Below, piece after piece: positions 47,349-56,082 of a DNA stretch of 64,000 nt (position 1 is the first letter of the stretch; every line of letters begins with the position of its first letter). A program made the position numbers and the translations under genes. The notes beneath the pieces were generated by a model, which saw nothing but the letters and a program-made list of their open reading frames with translations, was not told the origin of the DNA and made no database searches. Source of the stretch: Pseudodesulfovibrio alkaliphilus (lineage in GTDB: Bacteria > Desulfobacterota > Desulfovibrionia > Desulfovibrionales > Desulfovibrionaceae); contig NZ_WODC01000005.1 in NCBI RefSeq assembly GCF_009729555.1, forward strand, positions 1 through 64,000, given 5' to 3'.

Positions 47349-48856
47349 TTCCCCTTTCCGATGCGTTCCGGCCCGGAGTAGATGTGCGTTCCGGCCTGGG
47401 TCGAGATGTTCTCGATCATGTTGCGAAACAGCAGGACGTGAAAGGGGTACATGGCGAACCAGTAGATGAGGCCCGCCAGCCCCTTGGGCAGGAAACGCGC
47501 AGTCATGGTGATGTCCACCGCGTTTTCCCAGTGGGTGTCCAGGCGGAATTCGAGCAGGGCCTCGCCGGGCAGCCGCATTTCGGCCAGCAGGAGCAGCCTG
47601 CGGCCCGGGTCGCTGGCCAATACGCGCCAGCAATCCAGCGCATCGCCCACGCGCACACACTCGTCCCGGCGCGGGCGGCCGCGGGACATGCCGGGTCCGG
47701 CCAGCAGCCGGTCGATGAAGCCGCGCAGCCGCCACAGCGGGTCGCCGTAGTACCATCCCTGCTCTCCGCCGATGCGCTCCACCAGCGCCCAGACCTTGGC
47801 CGGATCGCCCTGAAGCCGGGCCTTGTAGCCCATCTCGTAGCGTGCGCCGCCCGCATAGGAGGGGTCATCCCCGGAGGCCCATTCGGGCAGGCAGGCGCTG
47901 CCCACGTCGAAGAGGCAGGTCTCCACCTTCTGGTGCTCGGTCTTGTCCAGGGCGCGGCGGATGGCCTCGCGGCAGGAGATCAGCTCCAGGGGCACCAGTT
48001 CGCGGATGGTGTCGTCGCGGCAGACGACCTCGTTGCGCAGGCCCTCGATAAGGGAGCGGGCCAGAGACATGGGCACCGGAGTGATCAGGCTTACCCAGAA
48101 GGACGAGAGCCGTGGCGACAGAAAGGGCGTGGCCAGGATGCGCCGCCTGGGGATGCCCGCCACCTCGGCGTAGAGATCGAACAGCTCGGCGTAGGAGAGG
48201 ATGTCCGGCCCCCCGATGTCGAGCGTCAGTCCGGCGGTGGCGTCGTTCTCCAGGCAGCCGACCAGGTAGCCCAGGACGTTGCGGATGGAGATGGGCTGGG
48301 TGCGGGTCTTGACCCAGGTGGGGGCGAGCATGACCGGCAGCCGGTCGGCCAGGTAGCGGACCAGCTCGAAGGAGGACGAGCCCGAGCCGAGAATCTGGGC
48401 GGCCCGCAGGATGGTCACCCGAGAGGGGGCCAGAGAGAGAATGCGGCCCACCTCGGCGCGGGAGCGCAGGTGCTTGGACAAGGGATGATCGTCGAGATCC
48501 TCGCCCAGTCCGCCGAGGTAGATGATGCGTTCAAGGCCGGAGCCCTGGGCAGCGCTGACCATGTTGTAGGCCGCATCGCGCTCCTGCTCGGCGAAGTCCC
48601 GGCCGGGCTGGGCCATGGAGTGGACGAGGTAGAAGGCGGCCCGGCAACCCCGGCAGGCCTTGCGCAGGCTCCAGGCGTCGTGCATGTCGGCGCGGACGAT
48701 CTCGACATTGGGATTGCCCGCCCACTGGCGGGCCCGGATTTTCTCCACGCTGCGCCCGGCGGCGCGGACCGTGAAGCCGCGTTCGAGGAGCAGGGGCACG
48801 AGCCTGCCCCCAACATAGCCGGTGGAGCCGAGCACGAGAACGGGGCGGGTGTCCAT
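47345..48856 (-). CDS. NAD(P)-binding SDR-like protein fused to DUF2867
   Basis: The 503-residue protein has an N-terminal atypical short-chain dehydrogenase fold (VLVLGSTGYVGGRLVPLLLE at the nucleotide loop; residues 1-290) and a C-terminal DUF2867 domain (about 335-495) with GDALDCWRVLA and LAEMRLPGEALLEF. Such fusions are annotated as DUF2867 or nucleoside-diphosphate-sugar epimerase-like; the substrate is unknown. The ATG is chosen over an upstream TTG because GGAGG lies at correct spacing. It is coupled to cbiD downstream. Confidence 0.85.
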   Translation of the reverse strand: MDTRPVLVLGSTGYVGGRLVPLLLERGFTVRAAGRSVEKIRARQWAGNPNVEIVRADMHDAWSLRKACRGCRAAFYLVHSMAQPGRDFAEQERDAAYNMVSAAQGSGLERIIYLGGLGEDLDDHPLSKHLRSRAEVGRILSLAPSRVTILRAAQILGSGSSSFELVRYLADRLPVMLAPTWVKTRTQPISIRNVLGYLVGCLENDATAGLTLDIGGPDILSYAELFDLYAEVAGIPRRRILATPFLSPRLSSFWVSLITPVPMSLARSLIEGLRNEVVCRDDTIRELVPLELISCREAIRRALDKTEHQKVETCLFDVGSACLPEWASGDDPSYAGGARYEMGYKARLQGDPAKVWALVERIGGEQGWYYGDPLWRLRGFIDRLLAGPGMSRGRPRRDECVRVGDALDCWRVLASDPGRRLLLLAEMRLPGEALLEFRLDTHWENAVDITMTARFLPKGLAGLIYWFAMYPFHVLLFRNMIENISTQAGTHIYSGPERIGKGK

Positions 48857-48878
48857 CAATTGCCTCCGGCGGGCGGCG

Positions 48879-49172
48879 CTAGTCCTTTGGGGTGCGGGTG
48901 TTGAAGCGGTATTCGCCGTCGCGGATCAGCCAGCCCCGGTCGTTCATGCACTGGCTGTAGACCTTGTACTGCCGGTTCTTGTCCAGGGGGTACTGCTCGC
49001 CCGCGATCACGTCGCAGGCGCGGGAATCCTGGTCAAAGCGCACCTTGGCCTCGTGGGAGTCCTTGATGTCGGGATTCTGCCACTGGGTGGCGCAGCCCGC
49101 CAGGAGCGGGGCGGCGAGCAATATCGCGGCCAGGGCGGTCATCAGACGCGGGAGGAGGGGGGGGCGGCGCAT
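48879..49172 (-). CDS. Small lipoprotein
   Basis: The 97-residue protein has a basic start, a hydrophobic stretch and a lipobox ending LLAGC near residue 27, so it should be lipidated after signal peptidase II cleavage. The mature part is hydrophilic, with three Cys including the lipid-modified one (CATQWQNPDIKDS, RACDVIAG, YSQCMNDRGW). I do not recognise a family. The ATG has an AAAGGAA site. It sits between gpsA and the SDR gene on the same strand with small gaps, so cotranscription is likely. Confidence 0.75.
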   Translation of the reverse strand: MRRPPLLPRLMTALAAILLAAPLLAGCATQWQNPDIKDSHEAKVRFDQDSRACDVIAGEQYPLDKNRQYKVYSQCMNDRGWLIRDGEYRFNTRTPKD

Positions 49173-49200
49173 GGGGGTTCCTTTGGCGGTTATTCGTCCA

Positions 49201-50193
49201 TTACTCATCTTTGAGCTCGCGGCTCATGAGATCCTTGACAGCGCAGGCCGGGTCCTTGTCCTCATAGAGGATGGCGTGAACCTGCGTGGTGATGGGCAGC
49301 TCCACGCCGAGCTTGCGGGCCAGGTCGTGCAGGGCCTTGGTGGTCTTGACGCCCTCGGCCACGGCTTTCATTTGCCCGACGATGGCGTCGAGCTTCATGC
49401 CCTGGCCCAGCTTGAGGCCCACCTGCCGGTTGCGCGAGAGGTCGCCGGTGCAGGTCAAAACCAGGTCGCCCATGCCCGAGAGCCCCATGAAGGTACGCAC
49501 CTGCCCGCCCATGGCCTGACCCAGGCGGCTCATCTCGGCCAGTCCCCTGGTTATCAGGGCGGCCCTGGCGTCGTGGCCGAAGCCCAGGCCGTCGGAGATG
49601 CCCGCGGCGATGGCGATGACGTTCTTGACCGCGCCGCCCAGCTCCACGCCGCGATAGTCGGGCGTGAAGTAGACGCGAAAGGCCGGGGTGGAGAAGGCGG
49701 ACTGGAGCTCATGGCCCAGTTCGTGGTCCTCGCAGCCCAGCGACACGGTGGTGGGCATGCCCGCGCTGACCTCGGCGGCGAAGGAGGGGCCGGAGAGGGA
49801 GGCGTAACGCGGATGCTTGCCGTCCAGCGCCTGGGCCACCACCCGGCTCATGGGGGCCAGGGTCGAAAGCTCGATGCCCTTGGAAGCGCAGACCATGACC
49901 GGATTGTCGGGCAGGATGTCGCGAAACCCCTCCAGGGCAGGGCGGATGAACTGGCTGGGGATGACCAGCAGGAAATAGTCGGCCCCGGCAAAGGCCGTTT
50001 CAGGGTCGGATTCCACGGCCAGGGCGTCGCAAAGACGCACGCCGGGCAGAAAAGTGCTGTTTTCACGGGTGTCGCGGATGGCGGCCACCACATCGGGCTC
50101 GCGGGCCCAGAGGGTGGTGCTCACCCCGTTTTTGGCCAGCATGTCGGCCAGGGTGGTGCCCCAGGCTCCGGCACCGAGAACGGCTATCTTCAT
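49201..50193 (-). CDS. gpsA: Glycerol-3-phosphate dehydrogenase (NAD(P)+)
   Basis: The 330-residue enzyme has the nucleotide loop IAVLGAGAWGTTLADMLA, LVIPSQFIRPAL, SGPSFAAEVSAGMPTTVSL and the catalytic block ELGGAVKNVIAIAAGISDGL with Lys near residue 188, then LTCTGDLSRNRQVGLKLGQG. It reduces dihydroxyacetone phosphate to make the glycerol backbone of phospholipids. The ATG has an AAGGAG site. It heads a four-gene operon and is divergent from ahbB. Confidence 0.96.
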   Translation of the reverse strand: MKIAVLGAGAWGTTLADMLAKNGVSTTLWAREPDVVAAIRDTRENSTFLPGVRLCDALAVESDPETAFAGADYFLLVIPSQFIRPALEGFRDILPDNPVMVCASKGIELSTLAPMSRVVAQALDGKHPRYASLSGPSFAAEVSAGMPTTVSLGCEDHELGHELQSAFSTPAFRVYFTPDYRGVELGGAVKNVIAIAAGISDGLGFGHDARAALITRGLAEMSRLGQAMGGQVRTFMGLSGMGDLVLTCTGDLSRNRQVGLKLGQGMKLDAIVGQMKAVAEGVKTTKALHDLARKLGVELPITTQVHAILYEDKDPACAVKDLMSRELKDE

Positions 50194-50320
50194 GGAGAAA
50201 CTCCTTTTCTGCTTGATGGCCCTTGAGCATACGTGCGCCTGCCGCCCGTGGCAAGTCCCGAGGCCGGGCGCAAGACGCCCCGGTTGCATCCTCGGGCGCA
50301 GACGGGTATAGAGCACAGCC

Positions 50321-50797
50321 ATGGCAATACGATTCACCGAGACACAAGAGCGTATCCTGGCCCTGGCGGGCACGGACCTGCCGGATACCGAGAGGCCGTT
50401 TCTGAGCATCGCCGAGCAGGCGGGAGTGGACGAGCAGACCGTCATCGACCTGCTCGCCGACCTCAAGGAGCGCAAGATCATCCGCCGCTTCGGGGCCACC
50501 CTGCGCCACCAGAAGGCGGGTTACGGCCATAACGCCATGGTCGCCTGGAGAGTGCCCGAGGAACGGACCGAGGCCGTGGGCGAGCTTTTCGCGGCCCGGC
50601 CCGAGATCAGCCATTGCTACATCCGCCGCACCTACCCGGAGTGGACCTACAACGTCTACACCATGATCCACGGCGAGCGGCCCGGTCAGACCGACGAGGT
50701 GGTGGCCGAACTGGCCGAAATCACCGGCATCGACGATCATTGCACGCTCAAGTCCCTGAAGGAACTCAAGAAGACCTCCATGGTCTATTTCAAATAG
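50321..50797 (+). CDS. ahbB: Siroheme decarboxylase subunit (AhbB-like, Lrp/AsnC fold)
   Basis: The 158-residue protein has a Lrp/AsnC-type helix-turn-helix (SIAEQAGVDEQTVIDLLADL) followed by IIRRFGATLRHQKAGYG and CYIRRTYPEWTYNVYTMIHG. The second half resembles AhbA/AhbB, which decarboxylate siroheme to didecarboxysiroheme in the alternative heme pathway of sulfate reducers. AhbA versus AhbB is hard to tell without alignment; the AhbB call is tentative. A plain AsnC regulator is less likely because of the heme-gene context. It precedes hemL by 9 bases. Confidence 0.75.
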   Translation: MAIRFTETQERILALAGTDLPDTERPFLSIAEQAGVDEQTVIDLLADLKERKIIRRFGATLRHQKAGYGHNAMVAWRVPEERTEAVGELFAARPEISHCYIRRTYPEWTYNVYTMIHGERPGQTDEVVAELAEITGIDDHCTLKSLKELKKTSMVYFK

Positions 50798-50806
50798 GAG
50801 CCGCCC

Positions 50807-52066
50807 ATGGATTCCAAAGCGCTTTACGCCAAGGCCAAGACCCTGATGCCCGGCGGGGTCAACTCGCCGCTGAGGGCCTGTCGCTACGTCAACGCCGAGC
50901 CCATCTTCATCGATCGCGCCAAGGGTGCGCGCATGTGGGATGTGGAGGGGCGCGAGTATATCGATTACGTCCTGAGCTGGGGACCGATGATCCTCGGCCA
51001 TCAGGACCCCGCCGTTTCCGACGCCGCCCATCGTGCGGTGGACAAGGGGTCCAGCTACGGCGCCCCCTGCCTGGGCGAGGTGGAGCTGGCCGAGGAAATC
51101 TCTCGTCTCATTCCGTCCATGGAGATGATGCGTATGGTCTCCTCGGGCACCGAGGCCACCATGTCCGCCCTGCGGCTGGCGCGGGGCTATACCGGCCGCA
51201 GCAAGTTCGTCAAGTTCATCGGCAACTACCACGGCCACGCCGACTCCTTCCTGGCCGCCGCCGGTTCGGCTGCAGCCACCGTGCCCGGCACCCCCGGCGT
51301 CCCCGAGGATATCGTCCGCCACACCCTGCTGGCGCACTACAACGACCTTGAGGCCGTGCGGGCGCATTTTCAGGCCAGCGGGCAGGAGATCGCCTGCGTC
51401 ATCGTGGAGCCTGCCGCGGGCAACATGGGGCTGATTCTTCCGGCCGAGGGATTTCTCCAGGGGTTGCGCGATTTGTGTGACGAGCACGGCGCACTGCTCA
51501 TCTTTGACGAGGTCATCACCGGGTTCCGGCTGGCGCGGGGCGGGGCGCAGGAGCGTTTCGGCATCACCCCCGACCTGACCACCCTGGGCAAGATCATAGG
51601 GGGCGGGTTCCCGGTGGGCTGCTATGGGGGCCGCAGGGGGATCATGGAGCACATGGCCCCGGTGGGCGGCGTGTTCCAGGCCGGTACACTGTCGGGCAAC
51701 CCCGTGGCCATGGCCGCCGGACTGGCCACCCTCAGGCGGCTTGGGGAATGCGACTACGCCGGGCTTGAGGCGCGTACCCGCGCCCTGGCCGAGGAATTGG
51801 CGGCCATCATGGCCTCCAAGGGCCAGGCCGTGTTTCTCAATACCATCGCCTCGGCCTTCACCCTCTATTTTTCGCAGGGGCCCGTGACCAACATGATCGA
51901 GTCAGGCAAATGCGATTCGGCCGCCTATGCCGCCTTCTGGCAGCAGATGCTGGCCCAGGGCGTCTATCTCGCTCCCGCCGGATTCGAGTGCGCCTTCACC
52001 TCCTTTGCCCACACGGACGAGGATTTCGAGAAGACCCTGGACGCGGCCCGCAAGGTCCTCTTCTGA
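50807..52066 (+). CDS. hemL: Glutamate-1-semialdehyde 2,1-aminomutase
   Basis: The 419-residue PLP enzyme has the family start [47 protein letters not shown] and the Schiff-base lysine in [13 protein letters not shown]. It makes 5-aminolevulinate, the first common tetrapyrrole precursor. It lies in the run ahbB-hemL-cbiG-cbiH, all on the + strand with short gaps. Confidence 0.96.
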   Translation: MDSKALYAKAKTLMPGGVNSPLRACRYVNAEPIFIDRAKGARMWDVEGREYIDYVLSWGPMILGHQDPAVSDAAHRAVDKGSSYGAPCLGEVELAEEISRLIPSMEMMRMVSSGTEATMSALRLARGYTGRSKFVKFIGNYHGHADSFLAAAGSAAATVPGTPGVPEDIVRHTLLAHYNDLEAVRAHFQASGQEIACVIVEPAAGNMGLILPAEGFLQGLRDLCDEHGALLIFDEVITGFRLARGGAQERFGITPDLTTLGKIIGGGFPVGCYGGRRGIMEHMAPVGGVFQAGTLSGNPVAMAAGLATLRRLGECDYAGLEARTRALAEELAAIMASKGQAVFLNTIASAFTLYFSQGPVTNMIESGKCDSAAYAAFWQQMLAQGVYLAPAGFECAFTSFAHTDEDFEKTLDAARKVLF

Positions 52067-52119
52067 CCGGGGATGGCCGTCTGCCCCGGTTCGTCGGGCG
52101 GCGGCCAGGGAGAGCGGCC

Positions 52120-53154
52120 ATGCCCGAACCCATCAAGATAGCCGTCTACGCCCTGACCGGGCAGGGGTATTCCCTGGCCTCGCGCATTGCCCGCGAGACG
52201 GGCGGCGTCCTCTTTGCCACGCCGCGTCTGGTCCGAGGGACGGATGTGCCTTTCGACTCCCTTGCGGATCTGGTGGGCGGCCATTTTCACGGTTTTGACG
52301 GGCATGTGTTCGTGGCCGCGGCAGGCATAGCGGTGCGCTGCATCGCGCCGCATCTGCGGGGCAAGGACGCGGACCCGGCCGTGGTCTGCCTGGACCAGGA
52401 CGGCCGGTTTGCGGTCAGCCTGCTCTCGGGCCATCTGGGCGGGGCCAATGATCTGGCCCTGCGCTGCGCGGCCATCAGCGGCGGTCAGGCGGTCATCACC
52501 ACGGCCACGGACTGTGCCGGGCTGCCCTCGCTGGACATGCTGGCCCGGCAGCGGAACATGGCCATCGGCAATCTCGGCCGGGTCAAGGCGGTCAACGCGG
52601 CCCTGCTGCGCGGCGAGGCACTCCAACTGCATGATCCGGGCGGATATCTGCGCACAGGGAACCAAAGCCATTTCGTCGCGGTGGACGATCCGGCCCGGTG
52701 GCGCTCCGGCGAGCCGGGCGTCTGGGTCTCCTGGCGCCGGGATTGCCCGGACGAGGCGGCGCTACGCCTCTATCCCCGTGTGCTCATGCTCGGGGTGGGC
52801 TGCCGCCGGGGCGTGGGAGAAGCGGCCATCTCGGCCCATGTCCGCGAGTCGTTACGGGCGGCGGACCTTTCGTTTCTGAGCATCGGCGGCTTGGGCAGCG
52901 TGGGGGCCAAGGCCGACGAACCGGGTCTGCTCGATGCTGCGGCCGCGCTGGGGGTGGTGCCTGAATTTTTTGATGCCCGGAGGCTGGCAGCGGTGAACGT
53001 GCCCAATCCCTCGACCAGGGTGGGCCAGCGCATGGGCACTGCCTCGGTGGCCGAGGCCGCCGCCATCCTGCTGGCCCGTGGCGGCCCGTTGGTCATGGAA
53101 AAGACGCGAACCGACAACGTCACGCTGGCCGTGGCAAGGAGCGAATCATGCTGA
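52120..53154 (+). CDS. cbiG: Cobalt-precorrin-5A hydrolase
   Basis: The 344-residue protein has the CbiG N-terminal part (IAVYALTGQGYSLASRIA, VFVAAAGIAVRCIAPHL, SLLSGHLGGANDLALR) and the C-terminal CobE/GbiG domain (MLGVGCRRGVGEAAIS, LSFLSIGGLGSVGAKADEPG). It opens the lactone of cobalt-precorrin-5A, releasing acetaldehyde, in the anaerobic cobalamin route. The ATG follows AGGGAGAG. Its end overlaps cbiH by 7 bases. Confidence 0.92.
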   Translation: MPEPIKIAVYALTGQGYSLASRIARETGGVLFATPRLVRGTDVPFDSLADLVGGHFHGFDGHVFVAAAGIAVRCIAPHLRGKDADPAVVCLDQDGRFAVSLLSGHLGGANDLALRCAAISGGQAVITTATDCAGLPSLDMLARQRNMAIGNLGRVKAVNAALLRGEALQLHDPGGYLRTGNQSHFVAVDDPARWRSGEPGVWVSWRRDCPDEAALRLYPRVLMLGVGCRRGVGEAAISAHVRESLRAADLSFLSIGGLGSVGAKADEPGLLDAAAALGVVPEFFDARRLAAVNVPNPSTRVGQRMGTASVAEAAAILLARGGPLVMEKTRTDNVTLAVARSESC

Positions 53155-53915
53155 CAGCCGTGAGCCTGGGGCCGGGGGATGTGAGCCTGCTGACCCCGGC
53201 GGCCCATACGGCCATCGCCCGGGCCGATGTGGTGGCCGGGTACAAGGGATACATCGAGCTGGTGCCGCCCGAGTTGCTGGCGGGCAGGGAGGTCATCTCC
53301 ACCGGCATGACGGGCGAGGTGGACCGCGCACGGGCGGCGGTGGAGGCGGCCCGCGCCGGGCGGCGTACGGTCATGGTGTGCAGCGGCGACGCAGGCGTCT
53401 ACGCCATGGCCGGGCTGCTCCTGGAAATCCTCGAGGCAGAGGGGCTGCTCGATTCTGTGCCCTTCGCCGTGGTCCCTGGAGTGCCCGCCTTTGCGGCGGC
53501 GGCGGCGCTGCTGGGCGCCCCGCTGATGCACGACTTCGCCTCTGTCAGCTTAAGCGACTTGCTTACCCCGTGGGAGGTCATCGAGAAGCGCCTTCGGCTG
53601 GCCGCCGAGGCGGATTTCGTCATCGCCCTCTACAACCCCCGTTCCAGGAAGCGGGACGACCATCTGGCCAGAGCCCTTGCGGTCATCGCCCGAAGCCGTG
53701 TCCCGGGAACCCCGGTGGGCGTTGTGGGCCGGGCCTATCGGCCGGGACAGAGCGTGATTCTGACCACCCTTGACGCGGTGGACACGGACGGGGTGGACAT
53801 GCAGACCGTGCTCCTCGTGGGCAACTCGGCCACCCGCGCAACGGGCGGCCGTATGCTCACCCCACGCGGATACCATCGCAAATACGCCATGAGCCGGGAA
53901 AAGGGAGGGGAGTGA
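53148..53915 (+). CDS. cbiH: Cobalt-precorrin-3 C17-methyltransferase
   Basis: The 255-residue protein is a SAM-dependent tetrapyrrole methylase with the start VSLGPGDVSLLTPAA, VCSGDAGVYAMAGLLLE and VVPGVPAFAAAAALLGAPLMHDF. The later block YNPRSRKRDDHLARAL is typical of CbiH/CobJ. It methylates C-17 and drives ring contraction. It overlaps cbiG and ends the ahbB-hemL-cbiG-cbiH run. Confidence 0.93.
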   Translation: MLTAVSLGPGDVSLLTPAAHTAIARADVVAGYKGYIELVPPELLAGREVISTGMTGEVDRARAAVEAARAGRRTVMVCSGDAGVYAMAGLLLEILEAEGLLDSVPFAVVPGVPAFAAAAALLGAPLMHDFASVSLSDLLTPWEVIEKRLRLAAEADFVIALYNPRSRKRDDHLARALAVIARSRVPGTPVGVVGRAYRPGQSVILTTLDAVDTDGVDMQTVLLVGNSATRATGGRMLTPRGYHRKYAMSREKGGE

Positions 53916-54059
53916 CCCGCGAAAATCCCGGACGCAGAGGGCGCGAAGGGTCCTTTGACCGGCAATCCCTCTTGCCCTGTTGTGCCGCCGGGATGGAAAC
54001 CCCTTGCCTTTCGAGGTGATTTTCAGGTAAACCCAACCGTCTACGATGGCACCCCTTGC

Positions 54060-54088
54060 TTGACAGGGGGGGGATACTTATTTATCCC
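54060..54088 (+). promoter_or_regulatory. Probable cytochrome c3 promoter with overlapping palindrome
   Basis: TTGACA at 54060-54065 is a consensus -35 element. The -10 region is weak (TTTATC or TATCCC at 15-17 bases). GGGATA and TATCCC form an inverted repeat at 54071-54088 over the -10 region, which could be an operator. The sequence between cbiH and this site shows nothing else recognisable. Confidence 0.45.
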
Positions 54089-54142
54089 GCACAGTAGAGA
54101 GTGTGACGGTTTCTTACTCATGCAACAGGAGGAAGTAGGTAC

Positions 54143-54550
54143 ATGAAAAAATCTCTGATGATCTGTCTCATGGTTGCCGCGCTGGTTTGCGTTTTCGCGC
54201 TGCCCGCGGTCATCGCCGGTGCCGCGGTGCCGGAAACCGTGACCATGAAGGCCCCTGATGGCGTTGAGATGACCCGGACCGAGGTTGTCTTCCCGCACAA
54301 GGCCCACGAAGGCCTCGGCATTGACTGCTTCGTGTGTCACCACACGAACGACTCCAAGGACTCCATCACCGGCTGTTCCGTTGATGGCTGCCACTCCGTG
54401 GTCGATCTCAGCAAGGATGGCAAGAAGGACCCGACAGGTTTCTACGCCGCCTTCCATGGCAAGTCCGATGCTTCTTGTCTGCAGTGCCACAAGAACGAGA
54501 AGAAGGCCGGGAAGAATCCCCCGGTGGCTTGCAAGGACTGCCACAAGTAG
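54143..54550 (+). CDS. Tetraheme cytochrome c3
   Basis: The 135-residue protein has a signal peptide (about residues 1-26) and four heme sites: CFVCH (62-66), CSVDGCH (78-84, the CX4CH type), CLQCH (112-116) and CKDCH (130-134). Histidines 52, 55, 67 and 105 are positioned as the sixth ligands. It is a periplasmic electron carrier between hydrogenases and membrane redox complexes in sulfate reducers. Heme 4 is CX2CH rather than the CX4CH of D. vulgaris c3. The ATG has a strong AGGAGGA site, and a strong terminator follows, so it is a single-gene unit. Confidence 0.96.
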   Translation: MKKSLMICLMVAALVCVFALPAVIAGAAVPETVTMKAPDGVEMTRTEVVFPHKAHEGLGIDCFVCHHTNDSKDSITGCSVDGCHSVVDLSKDGKKDPTGFYAAFHGKSDASCLQCHKNEKKAGKNPPVACKDCHK

Positions 54551-54568
54551 TCTGACGGCCGATCCCAA

Positions 54569-54598
54569 GGGGAGCTGTCCGCGACAGCTCCCCTTTTT
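54569..54598 (+). terminator. Intrinsic terminator after cytochrome c3
   Basis: An eleven-base perfect stem (ggggagctgtc) with a three-base loop is followed by five T, 18 bases after the stop. Confidence 0.92.
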
Positions 54599-54624
54599 CA
54601 AAATCCCGCCTTCCGGAGGTATCA

Positions 54625-55980
54625 ATGACCCCGGCTCCACCGCCCTCCCACAAAGACGACAGCGTTGATGTCAACGACATGCTGAACGCCGGCAAGCCCG
54701 AGAACGAGGGGCTGGACCCGGATTCGCTTGATGCGGATTTCGAGCAGGAGCTGGAGGATCTTTTTTCCGACGATCTTGAGGAGGAGCAGGCCGCGGGCGA
54801 CGAGGACGACGGCGAACCCATCGTCCTTGACGAATATGTCACGGTGGAGTCCGACGGCAATGTCGATATCCCGGAGGATGTCCCTGCCTCTGAGGACGGG
54901 GATGACGAGGCGTTGCTCCTGCTCGACGATCTGGCCGACGACGATGACGACGTGCTGCTGCTCGACGATGTGGCGGGAGACGACGCGGGCCAGGATGAGG
55001 ACCAGGATGAGGACCAGGATGAGGACCAGGACATGGCCGCCCTGCTCGAGGACATCGCCGAAGCCAATGACCCCGAGCCGGAATCCGGCGATGACGAGGG
55101 GGCTATCGAGCTGGACGACCTGATCGACGACTCCGGCGAGGACCTGCAAGACCTCGACGCCCTGCTGGCCGAAGCCGAAGAGGTGGACGACGCCGGTTCC
55201 GAGGAGGGGGGCTTTGTCGACGACGCGGGCGGGGATGTGGACGACGACATACTCCTGCTCGACGAGGTTGTGCCTGCCGAGCCCCCGGCCGACCCGGCAA
55301 GGGAGCCGGACGCACTGGACGCGGCCCTGGCCGACGAGATGGAACAGACGCAGGGCATGGCCCCGGATGTGCCCGGCAGCGAGTCCGTTCCCGAGGAGGC
55401 GCTGGACCGGATCATGGACGAGCCCGCTGCCGAGGTGGACGGGGACGGGCTTGCCGACCTTACCGGGCTGGACACTCTGGATGACGATATGGAAGACATG
55501 GACAGCCTTCTCGACAATGTGGAGGTGGACGTGTCCGACGTGATGGCCGATGCCTTGGGCGAAGAGACAGGCGAAGACGCGGAGGCATCCCTTTCCGAGT
55601 CCGATATTTCCGACATGGATCTGCTTGACGCGGCATCCGGGGAGATGGCTCCGGCAGCCGGACTGCCCGGCGAGGGCCTTGGCCGCGAGGAAGAGGAGGC
55701 CGTGGACCTGGGTGACGAACTCGCCCGCGAGGCCATGCCGCACGATGCCGGGGTGGACGTGTCCGACGAGGTGGACGTGGACCAGCTGCTGGCCGATGTT
55801 CGCCCCGAGGCTGTCGAGGCGTCCCTGCCCGAACTCCAGGCCAAGGTGGCCCGGCTCGAGGCCCGCGTGGCCGAGCTGGAGAGCCGCATACGCCAGGAGA
55901 TAGCCAGCTTGCTCCCGGCCGAGGCGGCCCGCATCATCCGCGAGGAGATCGCGGCCCTGGCCAGCGAACTGGAAGACTAG
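54625..55980 (+). CDS. Very acidic, Asp/Glu-rich protein with C-terminal coiled coil
   Basis: The 451-residue protein is dominated by Asp and Glu from residue 10 to about 390, with recurring short motifs such as LLLDD, LLDDVAGDD and DMDSLLDNV. A C-terminal coiled coil (about 400-445) has heptads in LQAKVARLEARVAELESRI. There is no signal peptide or membrane helix. Residues 122-136 are a QDED tandem repeat coded by exact 12-base DNA repeats. The ATG has a CCGGAGG site. I do not recognise the family; such anionic proteins often act as scaffolds or in cell-pole organisation, but that is inference. Confidence 0.75.
   Translation: MTPAPPPSHKDDSVDVNDMLNAGKPENEGLDPDSLDADFEQELEDLFSDDLEEEQAAGDEDDGEPIVLDEYVTVESDGNVDIPEDVPASEDGDDEALLLLDDLADDDDDVLLLDDVAGDDAGQDEDQDEDQDEDQDMAALLEDIAEANDPEPESGDDEGAIELDDLIDDSGEDLQDLDALLAEAEEVDDAGSEEGGFVDDAGGDVDDDILLLDEVVPAEPPADPAREPDALDAALADEMEQTQGMAPDVPGSESVPEEALDRIMDEPAAEVDGDGLADLTGLDTLDDDMEDMDSLLDNVEVDVSDVMADALGEETGEDAEASLSESDISDMDLLDAASGEMAPAAGLPGEGLGREEEEAVDLGDELAREAMPHDAGVDVSDEVDVDQLLADVRPEAVEASLPELQAKVARLEARVAELESRIRQEIASLLPAEAARIIREEIAALASELED
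54991..55032 (+). repeat. 12-bp tandem repeat inside the acidic protein gene
   Basis: The unit caggatgaggac occurs three times exactly plus a partial fourth, coding Gln-Asp-Glu-Asp repeats. Exact identity suggests recent slippage. Confidence 0.85.
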
Positions 55981-56082
55981 CCAGCCTTATCGCGGCGGGC
56001 TTCCGGCCTCTGCGCTATCGCAAGGCCGCGGGTCTTGCGAGTTTCCCTTTCTTCATGTCGCCTTCTTTCGGCGGCGGCAGTC

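Noticed and set aside
54047-54062. Sigma-54-type promoter (tggcaccccttgct) before cytochrome c3.
   Set aside because: The GG and GC elements are two bases too close for a -24/-12 promoter.
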